Positions 38,794 to 46,560 of a stretch of DNA of 64,000 nucleotides are shown here, piece after piece (the first letter of the stretch is position 1; the number at the start of each line of letters is the position of its first letter). Both the position numbers and the translations under genes were made by a program. Under the pieces are notes generated by a model. That model was given only the letters and a program-made list of their open reading frames with translations, did no database searches and was not told the origin of the DNA. The stretch is from Actinomycetospora chiangmaiensis DSM 45062. GTDB lineage: Bacteria > Actinomycetota > Actinomycetes > Mycobacteriales > Pseudonocardiaceae. The DNA lies in NCBI RefSeq assembly GCF_000379625.1, contig NZ_KB903247.1:124001-188000 (forward strand), written 5' to 3'.

Positions 38794-39789
38794 ATGGTGA
38801 GCATGCGCAAGCTCATTGCTCTGGAGGAGCACATCGCGGTGTCCGAGGTCGCCGAGGCGTGGCGGACCGCGCCGGGCAGCGACCGCGAGCGGGCGGACGT
38901 GGCCGGGATGATGGAGGTGGCCGGTGAGGCCCTGCTCGACGTGGGGGAGGGCCGCCTCGCCGCGATGGACGACGCGGGCATCGACGTCCAGGTCCTGTCG
39001 CTCACCGCCCCCGGCGTGCAGAACCTCGAGGCGGAGCGGGCCGTGCCGCTCGCCCGGCGCGCCAACGACGCGATCGCGAAGGCCGTCGCGGCCCACCCCG
39101 ACCGCTTCGACGCGTTCGCCACGCTGCCCACCCCGGACCCGGAGGCGTCGGCGACCGAGCTGCGGCGGTCGGTGACCGACCTCGGCCTCGCCGGCGCGAT
39201 GATCCACGGCCGGACGGGGCCGGTGCGGTTGGACGACCCGCGCAACGAGCCGATCTGGGCGGCCGCCGCCGAGCTGCGCGCCCCGATCTACGTGCACCCG
39301 CACCAGCCGGTCGACGAGGTGCGCGACGCCTACTACACGGGCTTCGACCCGGCGACCGACTCCGCCCTCGCGAGCGCGGCGATCGGCTGGCACTACGAGA
39401 CCGGCATACAGGTCCTGCGGCTGATCCTCTCGGGGGCGTTCGACCGGCACCCGGAGCTGCAGCTCGTGATCGGGCACTGGGGTGAGGTCGTGCTGTTCTT
39501 CCTCGACCGCATCTCCGCGGTGTCCGGTCGCTTCGGCACCGACCTGCGGCGGCCGGTCGCCGACTACTTCCGGGAGAACGTCTCCTACACCGGCAGCGGC
39601 CTGACGGTGCCGCGTCTGCTGCGGTGGACGATCGAGCTGGTCGGGGTCGAGCGGGTCATGACGGCGGTCGACCACCCCTTCATCGACAACTCCGGCGGCG
39701 CCGCCCGGCGCTTCCTGGAGGAGTCCGACCTCACCGACGCCGAGAAGGACGCGATCGGGCACGGCAACTGGGAGGCGCTCCGCCCGTGA
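38794..39789 (+). CDS. Amidohydrolase family 2 protein
   Basis: A 331-residue TIM-barrel amidohydrolase of the gamma-resorcylate decarboxylase/ACMSD-like group. It has IALEEHIAVSE (an EEH variant of the metal-binding HxH), the second metal His in APIYVHPHQPVDE, LVIGHWGEVVLFFLDRI near 222 and the catalytic Asp in TAVDHPFIDNSGGA near 287. It probably decarboxylates or hydrolyses a small aromatic or cyclic acid. The ATG at 38794 has gggag upstream; in-frame ATG 38803 is possible. The stop codon lies in a 40-bp palindrome. No link to sulfur metabolism is evident. Confidence 0.85.
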   Translation: MVSMRKLIALEEHIAVSEVAEAWRTAPGSDRERADVAGMMEVAGEALLDVGEGRLAAMDDAGIDVQVLSLTAPGVQNLEAERAVPLARRANDAIAKAVAAHPDRFDAFATLPTPDPEASATELRRSVTDLGLAGAMIHGRTGPVRLDDPRNEPIWAAAAELRAPIYVHPHQPVDEVRDAYYTGFDPATDSALASAAIGWHYETGIQVLRLILSGAFDRHPELQLVIGHWGEVVLFFLDRISAVSGRFGTDLRRPVADYFRENVSYTGSGLTVPRLLRWTIELVGVERVMTAVDHPFIDNSGGAARRFLEESDLTDAEKDAIGHGNWEALRP

Positions 39790-39825
39790 GCACTAATCCG
39801 TGTCAGAACGCGGAAAAGTACTCAC
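39786..39825. repeat. 40-bp palindromic element, copy 4, between convergent genes
   Basis: gtgagcactaatccgtgtc paired with a slightly imperfect right arm ending gtactcac. It contains the stop codons of both convergent genes (39787-39789 on +, 39793-39795 on -). Confidence 0.75.
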
Positions 39826-41013
39826 GAGCGCGGAGCGCACATCGCTGATCAGATCCTCCGGGTCCTCCAGGCCCATTGAGAGCCGCAGGTGCCCGTAGCG
39901 GCGGAACTCCTCGGGCCAGTGGGCGGCTCGTGGCCCGTCCGGGCCGACGTGCACGATCAGCGACTCGTCGTGCCCCACCGACACCGCGGAGGTGATGACG
40001 CGCAGGTCGGCGACGAACCGGTTCTGCGTGTCGGCGTCGCCGTCCAGGGCGAAGGCCATGACGGCGCCGGGCGGATCGCCGTCGAACAGGCGCGTCGCGA
40101 GGTCGTGCTGCGGGTGCGACGGCAGGCCGGGGTACGCGACGTAGGCGACCTCGGGCCTCGTCGTCAGGAACTCCGCCATCCGCTGCGCCGACGCCAGGTG
40201 CTGCCGCAGTCGTAGCGGCAGCGTGATCGCCCCGCGCGCGATCAGCCAGGCGTTGAACGGCGAGATGACCCCGCCGACGTCGATCATGACGTCGGCCCGG
40301 ATCGGGTCGAGCAGCTCCGTCGCCCCGAGGACGGCGCCGCCCATCGCGTCGCCGTGGCCGTTGACGAACTTCGTCAGCGAGTGCACGACGAGGTCCGCGC
40401 CGTGCTCGAGCGGCCGGTAGAGCGGCGGCGGGGTGAACGTCGAGTCCACCGAGAGCAGCGCGCCCGCCTCGTGCGCGATCGCGGCGACCGCCGGGATGTC
40501 GCACACGCGAGTCGTGGGGTTCGCGACCACCTCGGTGTGCACGAGCTTCGTCTCCGGCCGGATCGCCGCGCGGACGGCGGCGGGGTCGGAGGTGTCGACG
40601 AACGTCGCGGTCACCCCGTAGCGGGCGGGCAGGATGTCGCGGAAGAGCCGGAACGTCGCCTCGTACGTCACGTCGGAGATCACGGCGTGGTCGCCGGTGC
40701 GCAGCAGGCTGAAGAACACCCCGTGCAGCGCCGCGACCCCGGACGCGAGCACCACCGCGTCCTCGGCGTGCTCCAGGGCCGCGAGCTTGTGCTGCAGCGC
40801 GATCTGGTTGACCCCGGAGTTCCGGGTGTACAGCGGCGTGTCGAACCCCGACCACGACAGCGACGACGGGTCCTCCGGCAACGCGTACGAGTTCGCCATC
40901 ACCAGGGGCGTGCGGATCGCCCGCGTCCCGGGGTCGACGGCGTTGCCGCCGTGCACCGCCTGCGTCTCCAGCCGGCACGACGACGGGTCGTGCTTGTCGG
41001 GTCGCTCCGTCAC
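39793..41013 (-). CDS. Trans-sulfuration PLP-dependent enzyme (cystathionine gamma-synthase/lyase family)
   Basis: A 406-residue Cys/Met-metabolism PLP enzyme. The N-terminal [42 protein letters not shown], and the PLP lysine in [16 protein letters not shown] (near 205) are typical. It could be cystathionine gamma-lyase/synthase, methionine gamma-lyase or O-acetylhomoserine sulfhydrylase; sequence alone does not decide. It starts at GTG 41013. The last ~10 residues ([10 protein letters not shown]) are encoded by the 40-bp palindrome. Confidence 0.88.
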   Translation of the reverse strand: MTERPDKHDPSSCRLETQAVHGGNAVDPGTRAIRTPLVMANSYALPEDPSSLSWSGFDTPLYTRNSGVNQIALQHKLAALEHAEDAVVLASGVAALHGVFFSLLRTGDHAVISDVTYEATFRLFRDILPARYGVTATFVDTSDPAAVRAAIRPETKLVHTEVVANPTTRVCDIPAVAAIAHEAGALLSVDSTFTPPPLYRPLEHGADLVVHSLTKFVNGHGDAMGGAVLGATELLDPIRADVMIDVGGVISPFNAWLIARGAITLPLRLRQHLASAQRMAEFLTTRPEVAYVAYPGLPSHPQHDLATRLFDGDPPGAVMAFALDGDADTQNRFVADLRVITSAVSVGHDESLIVHVGPDGPRAAHWPEEFRRYGHLRLSMGLEDPEDLISDVRSALVSTFPRSDTD

Positions 41014-41045
41014 GGCGGGGACCGTACGTCGTGTGGCTCCGCCAG

Positions 41046-41085
41046 GTGAGCACTCAGTGGGCCTATAGCCCCACTGAGTGCTCAC
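41046..41085. repeat. 40-bp palindromic element, copy 5 (ctatag class)
   Basis: Nearly perfect gtgagcactcagtggg / ccccactgagtgctcac around ctatag; it contains the TAG stop of the CBS/cysteine-synthase gene. The right flank gtgcgcggagcgcact is a clear copy of the family flank. Confidence 0.8.
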
Positions 41086-42367
41086 GTGCGCGGAGCGCAC
41101 TCCGGGTCACGACGCCGGCCAGCCGGCCGTCGCGGACCAGGTGCGCGACCCCGCCGTCGGGAAGACGCTCCAGCGCGTCGGCCACCGACTCGCCCACACC
41201 GAGCCCGACCGGCGGGGCAGGAGCCGGCCCCACCGTCCCGGAGCCGGTCAGCTGCGACGCCGTCAGCAGCGCCAGCACCTCACCCGCGGCGGGCGGGAAG
41301 CGGTCGGTCCGCCCGGCGAGCACCACCGGGAGCGCCGGCTGCCCGCTCGACTCCAGCACCCGCCGCGCCTCGGCGACCGGCGTCCCCACGGGCACGGAGA
41401 CGACGTCCGCGACGAACGCCGACAGCTCGCCGTCGAGGAAGCCCTGCCGTCGGCACCACGTGTCCGAGTGGTACTTCGACAGGTAGGCGCGCCCGGAGTC
41501 GGGAAGCAGCACGACGACGCAGTCCCCGCTCACTCCCCGGGCCACCGCGAACGCCGTGCCCGACGACCCGCCGACCAGCAGCCCCTCGGTCCTCGCGAGC
41601 ATCCGACACGCCTCGATCGACGACCGGTCCGGCACCGCGACGACGGCGTCGACGACGTCGCGGTGGTAGGAGTCGGGCCACGGGTCGTTCACGGTCTGGG
41701 GGTGCACGTAGTGCCCGGCCGCCTCGATCGCGAACGGCGAGCCGTCGCCGCCGTTGTAGGACGACGTCACGGGGTCGGCGCCGATCACCTGCACCCGGCC
41801 GTCCGAGGCCTCCTTGAGGAACCGTCCGGTCCCGGAGATCGTGCCGCCGGTGCCGATGGTCGCCACGAAGTGCGTGATCCGGCCCTCGGTCGCCTCCCAG
41901 ATCTCCGGACCCGTCGTCCGGACGTGGACCGCCGGGTTGGCCGGGTTGCCGTACTGGTCGGCCCACCAGCCACCGTCGGTCTCCCGCGCGATCCGGGCGG
42001 CGTACGCGACGACCTGGTCCGGGTGCTCCTTCGGCAGCGCCGACGGGGTCAGCACCACCTCCGCGCCGTACGCCCGCAGCGCGTCGAGCTTCTCGACGGC
42101 GGTCTTGTCCGGCAGTACGCACACCATGCGGTAGCCGCGCGCGGCCGCGACCTGCGCGAGCCCCAGCCCGGTGTTGCCGCTGGTGCCCTCGACGATCGTG
42201 CCGCCGGGCCGCAGGGCGCCCGAGGCCTCTGCGGCGAGCACCATCGACAGGGCCGCCCGGTCCTTCACCGAACCGCCCGGGTTGAGGTACTCGAGCTTGG
42301 CCAGCACGCCGCTGTGCCGCAGCGACACCAGCGGCGTGCCGCCGACGAGGTCGAGGAGCCCGCTCAC
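41063..42367 (-). CDS. Cysteine synthase / cystathionine beta-synthase with C-terminal CBS domains
   Basis: A 434-residue fold-type II PLP enzyme. It has LVGGTPLVSL, the PLP lysine in NPGGSVKDRAA (near 38), EGTSGNTGLG, GTGGTISGTGRFLKE and GGSSGTAFA near 265. Two CBS-type regulatory modules follow (residues ~330-430). It would make cysteine or cystathionine from an activated serine and a thiol donor. It closes the GNAT-LLM-LLM operon with a 4-bp overlap, so the released sulfur is probably captured here. The C-terminal REHSVGL is encoded by a palindromic repeat. Confidence 0.9.
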   Translation of the reverse strand: MSGLLDLVGGTPLVSLRHSGVLAKLEYLNPGGSVKDRAALSMVLAAEASGALRPGGTIVEGTSGNTGLGLAQVAAARGYRMVCVLPDKTAVEKLDALRAYGAEVVLTPSALPKEHPDQVVAYAARIARETDGGWWADQYGNPANPAVHVRTTGPEIWEATEGRITHFVATIGTGGTISGTGRFLKEASDGRVQVIGADPVTSSYNGGDGSPFAIEAAGHYVHPQTVNDPWPDSYHRDVVDAVVAVPDRSSIEACRMLARTEGLLVGGSSGTAFAVARGVSGDCVVVLLPDSGRAYLSKYHSDTWCRRQGFLDGELSAFVADVVSVPVGTPVAEARRVLESSGQPALPVVLAGRTDRFPPAAGEVLALLTASQLTGSGTVGPAPAPPVGLGVGESVADALERLPDGGVAHLVRDGRLAGVVTRSALRAREHSVGL

Positions 42368-43680
42368 GACTGCGAGAGGGCCCGCACCGGCGCCAGCCCC
42401 AGGTTCTCCCGCAGCGTGGTGCCCTCGTAGGAGGTGCGGAACGACCCCTTCTCCTGCAGCAGCGGCACGACCTGGTCGACGAACGGGTCCATCCCGCCCG
42501 GCGTGATGTGGGGGACAAGGACGAAGCCGTCCGACGCGTTCGACTGCACGAAGTCGTCGATCGTGTCGGCCACCCGCTGCGGCGTCCCGACGAAGGTGTG
42601 CCGGCCGTTCTTCGCGATGACGACCTCGCGCAGCGACCAGCCCTTGGCCTCGCCGAGCTCCCGCCACTCCTGCGCGGTCGCGACCGGGTCCCGGTACTGG
42701 CGCACGCTCGCGCGTCCGCGGGAGAAGTGCTGCCCCGAGTCCACGTCGTTCTCGGTCACCGGGTCGAAGCTCGGCACCGGGCCGTCCGGGTCGACGTCGG
42801 AGAGGTCGCGGTTCCACACCTGCTCGGCGAACGCGATGGCCGTGGCGGGGGAGACCTGCTGGTACTGGACCTCGCGGGCGTTCTCGGCGGCCTCGTCCTC
42901 GGTGTCGCCGAGCACGAAGGTCGCGGCCGGGAGGATCTTGAGGTCCTCCTCGCGGCGGCCGAACTTCGCCAGCCGGCCCTTGACGTCGACGTAGAACTCG
43001 ATGCCGGCCTGCTTCTCGCCGTGCCGCGTGAAGATGGCGTCGGCGGAGCTCGCCGCGAACTCGCGACCCTCCTCCGAGTCGCCGGCCTGGATGATCACCG
43101 GGTGGCCCTGGGGGCTGCGCGGGATCGGGAACCGGCCGGTGATGTCGAACTGGTCGGTGTGGATGTCGAAGTCGCCGCCGTCGGTGTCCCACAGCTGCTT
43201 GGCGACGTCGAGCATCTCCTTCGCCCGGAGATAGCGCTTCTCCTTGGGCAGGTAGCCGCCGCGACGGAAGTTCTCGCCGGTGAACTCGTCCCAGCTGGTG
43301 ACGACGTTCCAGGCCGCACGCCCGCCGGAGAGGTAGTCCAGCGTGGCGAGCTTGCGGGCGACGTCGAGCGGCTCGTTGAACGTCGAGTTGACCGTCCCCG
43401 CGAGCCCGACGTGCTGCGTCACCGCCGCCATCGCCTGCAGGATCGACAGGTTGTCCGGGCGCCCCATGACGTCCAGGTCGTAGATCTTCCCGCCCTGCTC
43501 GCGCAGGCGCAGGCCCTCGGCGAGGAACAGGAAGTCGAACAGGCCCCGCTCGGCGGACTGCGCGAAGTGCCGGAACGACTCGAACTCGATGTGGCTGCCC
43601 GACGCCGGGTCGCTCCAGACGGTCGTGTTGTTGACGCCCGGGAAGTGCGCGGCGAGGTGGATCTGCTTCTTCTGGGTCAT
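42364..43680 (-). CDS. NtaA/SnaA/DszA-family FMN-dependent monooxygenase (LLM-A type)
   Basis: A 438-residue luciferase-family monooxygenase. Diagnostic segments: HLAAHFPGVNNTTVWSDPAS, DFLFLAEGLRLREQ, LATLDYLSGGRAAWNVVTSWDEFTGENF-type signature, RSPQGHPVIIQAGDSEEGREFAA and TTLRENLGLAP at the C-terminus. It is clearly paralogous to the LLM at 55980-57374. It would oxidatively cleave a C-S bond with FMNH2 and O2. It overlaps both operon neighbours by a few bases. The YxeK-like enzymes of S-(2-succino)cysteine breakdown belong to this family, but the substrate here is inferred. Confidence 0.9.
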   Translation of the reverse strand: MTQKKQIHLAAHFPGVNNTTVWSDPASGSHIEFESFRHFAQSAERGLFDFLFLAEGLRLREQGGKIYDLDVMGRPDNLSILQAMAAVTQHVGLAGTVNSTFNEPLDVARKLATLDYLSGGRAAWNVVTSWDEFTGENFRRGGYLPKEKRYLRAKEMLDVAKQLWDTDGGDFDIHTDQFDITGRFPIPRSPQGHPVIIQAGDSEEGREFAASSADAIFTRHGEKQAGIEFYVDVKGRLAKFGRREEDLKILPAATFVLGDTEDEAAENAREVQYQQVSPATAIAFAEQVWNRDLSDVDPDGPVPSFDPVTENDVDSGQHFSRGRASVRQYRDPVATAQEWRELGEAKGWSLREVVIAKNGRHTFVGTPQRVADTIDDFVQSNASDGFVLVPHITPGGMDPFVDQVVPLLQEKGSFRTSYEGTTLRENLGLAPVRALSQS

Positions 43681-44780
43681 CACTGCACTCCTGCGTAGCG
43701 GTCGGCAGGCTTCGCGAGGCCGAGCAGGCCCCGCAGGGTGTCCGCCTCGTAGGCGGTGCGGGTCAGGCCGCGCCGGGCGAGTTCGGGCGCGAGGTCACGG
43801 GTGATGCGGGGCAGGTCGTGGTCGGCGACGGCGGGCCGCAGGCGTGCCCCGTCGAGGCCGGCGGCGGCCCAGCCCTCGAGCTTGGTGGCGAGCTGCTCCG
43901 CGGTGCCGGCGAAGACGTCCGCGTCGGAGCGCAGGGTCCGCTCGCCGTCGAGCCGCGTCCACCGGGTGCTCGCAGCGGTCGCGTCGTCGTCGAGGAAGAC
44001 GATCAGGTCGCCGAGAACCTGGGCTCCCTGGTCGCGCCCGACCTCCGCCTCCGCCGACCGCACCCCGCGCAGCGTCGTCGCCGCGTCCCCGGTGGGCCCG
44101 TCGCGGCCGACGCCGTCCGGCGTGGTGAACACGAGGTCCGCGCAGCGGGCGGCGAGCCGGTAGGCGGTGTCGACGTGCGCGAGCGCGGTGACGATCGGCT
44201 GCCCCTGCGGCGGGCGCGGCGTGATCGACGGGCCGCGGACGGCGAAGTGCGAGCCGACGAAGTCGATGTAGTGCAGCTTCTCCCGGTCGACGAAGCGGTT
44301 GGTCGCGGCGTCGCGGATCTCGGCGTCGTCCTCCCACGAGTCCCACAGCCGGCGCTGCACCTCGACGTGGTCGACCGCCTCGTCGAAGAGCGTCTCGCGG
44401 CTCTCCGACGACGGGTCGCGGCGGCCGAACAGGGCGGCCTCGGCCGGGTCCGCGGACACCTTGATCCGCTCGCCGGCGCGGCCCGCGGTGACCCAGTCCA
44501 GCGTCGCGATCTGCGTCGAGACGTGGAACGGCTCGGTGTGGGTGGCGACCACGGTCGGCACCAGCCCGACGTGCGACGTCACGGGCCCGGCCCGCAGCGC
44601 GATGAGCACCGAGTCCAGACCGGGGCGCGCGAAGCCGTCCTCGAGGGTGACCAGGGTGGCCAGGCCGCGCTCGGCCTCCTGGATCTGCGACACCCAGAAG
44701 TCCGGTTCGAGCACGTCGCCGGGTGGGGCGGCGGGGTGCCAGCCGGTGTCGTTGAGGGCGACGGCGAGGTGGAAGGTCAT
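43680..44780 (-). CDS. LLM class flavin-dependent oxidoreductase (LLM-B type)
   Basis: A 366-residue luciferase-like protein shorter than the DszA type: FHLAVALNDTGWHPAAPP, GLATLVTLEDGFARPG, WDSWEDDAEIRDAATNRFVDREKLH and PPQGQPIVTALAHVDTAYRLAAR. It is paralogous to the LLM at 57371-58582, which likewise precedes an LLM-A gene. The pair may act as two monooxygenases in one pathway. It starts at ATG 44780, overlapping the GNAT stop. Confidence 0.85.
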   Translation of the reverse strand: MTFHLAVALNDTGWHPAAPPGDVLEPDFWVSQIQEAERGLATLVTLEDGFARPGLDSVLIALRAGPVTSHVGLVPTVVATHTEPFHVSTQIATLDWVTAGRAGERIKVSADPAEAALFGRRDPSSESRETLFDEAVDHVEVQRRLWDSWEDDAEIRDAATNRFVDREKLHYIDFVGSHFAVRGPSITPRPPQGQPIVTALAHVDTAYRLAARCADLVFTTPDGVGRDGPTGDAATTLRGVRSAEAEVGRDQGAQVLGDLIVFLDDDATAASTRWTRLDGERTLRSDADVFAGTAEQLATKLEGWAAAGLDGARLRPAVADHDLPRITRDLAPELARRGLTRTAYEADTLRGLLGLAKPADRYAGVQ

Positions 44781-45490
44781 GTCTCCTCCGGAGACGTAGC
44801 GTGCGACGGAGCGCGGACGGCGACGAACGAGGGCCGGGCACGCAGGCGGAATCCGAGCTGCTCGTAGAGCCAGATGGCGGTCGTGTTGTCGGCGCTGGCG
44901 TGCAGGAACGGGGTCTCCCCCCGGGCCCGGATACCCGCCGCGACGGCGAGGATGAGCCGGGTGGCGAGACCCTGGCCACGCACGGCCGGGTCGGTGCACA
45001 CGGCGCTGATCTCGCAGGCGCCGGGGACGTGCATCCGCTCGCCGGCCATCGCGACGAGCCCCAGCAGGTCGTCGCGGATCCCCAGGTAGACGCCCAGCTC
45101 CCGGGTGCGCCGGGCGAACGGGCCGGGCTTCGTGCGGCCGACGAGCGCGAGCATGGCGTCGACGTCGGTGTCGTCGAGCAGGACGAGCTGCGGGTCGGGC
45201 GCGGTCGGCGTGGGGACGGCGTCGTCGAGCACCATCTGCACGCCCGGCAGCTCCCGCTCGAGGGTCCAGCCGGCGGGCACGTCGAGCGGCCCGGACGTGC
45301 GGACCACCATGACGTCGCCGAGCGTGGCCGCGTCCTGCCACTCCTGCGGCGAGCGCGGCGGCGCGAGGAACGGGCCGACGTCGGGGTGGTAGCGCACGGC
45401 GTCGCCGCGGCGCACCGCGAGATGGGCCTGCGGGCCGTCGAGTGCGGCGCGCAGCGGGTCGTCCAGCACGGTCGTGGTGGGGGCGTCCAC
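44777..45490 (-). CDS. GNAT family N-acetyltransferase
   Basis: A 237-residue acetyltransferase. The C-terminal half holds the GNAT core: EISAVCTDPAVRGQGLATRLILAVAAG (acetyl-CoA loop, near 160) and HASADNTTAIWLYEQLGFRLR. The N-terminal half is a second, degenerate GNAT-like domain. It starts at GTG 45490. As first gene of an operon with two LLM monooxygenases and a cysteine synthase it may N-acetylate an S-modified cysteine before oxidative cleavage, as in Bacillus sna/yxe-type pathways (inference from family knowledge). Confidence 0.85.
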   Translation of the reverse strand: MDAPTTTVLDDPLRAALDGPQAHLAVRRGDAVRYHPDVGPFLAPPRSPQEWQDAATLGDVMVVRTSGPLDVPAGWTLERELPGVQMVLDDAVPTPTAPDPQLVLLDDTDVDAMLALVGRTKPGPFARRTRELGVYLGIRDDLLGLVAMAGERMHVPGACEISAVCTDPAVRGQGLATRLILAVAAGIRARGETPFLHASADNTTAIWLYEQLGFRLRARPSFVAVRAPSHATSPEET

Positions 45491-45538
45491 CGGGTGTCCT
45501 CCCTGTCGGTCCTCCGGGATCGCAGGACTGAAGGGGAA

Positions 45539-45598
45539 CTACAGCCCGGGCGGCGAGCCGACGCCGTCGAGCCAGCGGCGCGACACGAGCACGATCAC
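45539..45598 (-). CDS. Possible degenerate leader peptide upstream of the GNAT operon
   Basis: A 19-residue frame, VIVLVSRRWLDGVGSPPGL then TAG, at the place where the other sulfur operons have a leader. It keeps SRR and an Asp but lacks His and Cys. A TTACGG hexamer lies 7 nt before the GTG. It may be a diverged leader with a different stall residue, or coincidence. Confidence 0.4.
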   Translation of the reverse strand: MIVLVSRRWLDGVGSPPGL

Positions 45599-45665
45599 CT
45601 CGCCACCGTAACCACCGTCGCGCCGTGCGTGCAGGTGAGCAACGTCCGCCCGGGGGGCGGAATAT

Positions 45666-46100
45666 TCAGTCGCCCCGCCCGTGACCGCCCCCGCCGTGCC
45701 CCTTGCCGTTGCCGTTCCCGTTGCCGTTGTCGCCCTTCGGGCCCTTGCCCTTGTCCTGCCCCGGCGGGCCCGGTTGCCCCGGTCCGTCGTCGCCGGACCC
45801 GTTGCCGACGGCGGGTCGGGGCGCGGCGCGCGCTCCGTCGTCGGCGGGTGCCGCCGCCCGGGGCGCCCGGACGGTCGTCGGGTCCGGTGCGTCCTCGGCG
45901 AGCGGAGCCGCTGCCGCCGTCGTCGGCGGGGCCACCCCCGCCGGGACGATCGGCGCGCCCGCCGCCGGCAGCACGGCGGCCGGCGGCTGGACCGGCGCCG
46001 CCCCCGACGTCGAGAGCACCACCGCGAGGACGGTCGCCGCACCCGCCGTCAGGAACACGCCCGCGGCGGTCGCCGCGAGCCGGGGCCAGGTCCACCTCAT
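45666..46100 (-). CDS. Hypothetical membrane-anchored protein with Gly/Asn/Lys/His-rich tail
   Basis: A 144-residue protein: one N-terminal hydrophobic segment (AATAAGVFLTAGAATVLAVVL, residues ~8-28), an Ala/Pro-rich middle, and a low-complexity tail (GNGNGNGKGHGGGGHGRGD). No family recognised; the His/Gly tail might bind metal. The start is uncertain (upstream GTG in frame near 46145). Confidence 0.5.
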   Translation of the reverse strand: MRWTWPRLAATAAGVFLTAGAATVLAVVLSTSGAAPVQPPAAVLPAAGAPIVPAGVAPPTTAAAAPLAEDAPDPTTVRAPRAAAPADDGARAAPRPAVGNGSGDDGPGQPGPPGQDKGKGPKGDNGNGNGNGKGHGGGGHGRGD

Positions 46101-46230
46101 GGCAGAGCAGGGAACCACACCGCGGGCGGTACGACGCGTCGCCACCGGGTCGTCCGCGGTCCGTGGCTGTCACGGTCGCCGACGATCACGCCCGGGTTCG
46201 CGGACCAGGGACGGGGCCGCCGACCCGGTC

Positions 46231-46316
46231 GGACCATGATCACGTCGAGGGGACGGTCATGGCTGATGTCGATCTCCGGAACAGCCAGGACGGTCCCCTC
46301 GACGTGATCATGGTCC
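46231..46316. repeat. Long inverted repeat, 35-bp arms
   Basis: Arms 46231-46265 and 46282-46316 match at 33 of 35 positions, with a 16-nt loop. Each arm contains ccatgatcacgtcgagggga. It lies 90 bp upstream of the SAM-IV riboswitch and is unrelated to the 40-bp family. It could be a terminator of the upstream region or a small palindromic mobile element. Confidence 0.85.
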
Positions 46317-46407
46317 CGGTCGACCCCGCCGACCCCGGATTGCGCCGAGGTCGTGGAGCGGATCACCGGGGTGCGGGAGCGGGCGGCCGTGTTAGCGTCC
46401 TCGACCA

Positions 46408-46530
46408 GGTCACGAGTACCAGCGTCAAGCCCCGGCTCGCTGGTCGGCAACCCTCCTCCGCGGCGGGGTGCTCCGGGTGATGACCCGGCCGGCGCGACAC
46501 CCGCGATCCGGCAAGCGCGGACCCGCACCG
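46408..46530 (+). promoter_or_regulatory. SAM-IV riboswitch
   Basis: The stretch matches the actinobacterial SAM-IV aptamer as I know it: ggtcacgag, then gtcaagccccggctcgctgg, cggcaaccctcc, cgcggcggggtgc and ccgggtgatgacc in the right order and spacing. Such elements sense S-adenosylmethionine and usually repress methionine/cysteine genes. It precedes the class V aminotransferase at 46561. The 3' limit (expression platform, through the tcgggtccccgacgg hairpin) is approximate. Confidence 0.85.
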
Positions 46531-46560
46531 TCGGGTCCCCGACGGTCACGGAGAACCGTC

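Noticed and set aside
34659-38927. Very long + strand open frame (over 1,400 codons)
   Set aside because: It runs antisense through repeats and the DUF6777-like gene, has no ribosome binding site or recognisable domain, and is an artefact of GC-rich codon bias.
46261-46480. Small + strand ORF beginning MADVDLRNSQDG
   Set aside because: It lies over the 35-bp inverted repeat and the 5' half of the SAM-IV riboswitch, and its translation becomes Arg/Gly-rich; RNA structure explains the sequence better.
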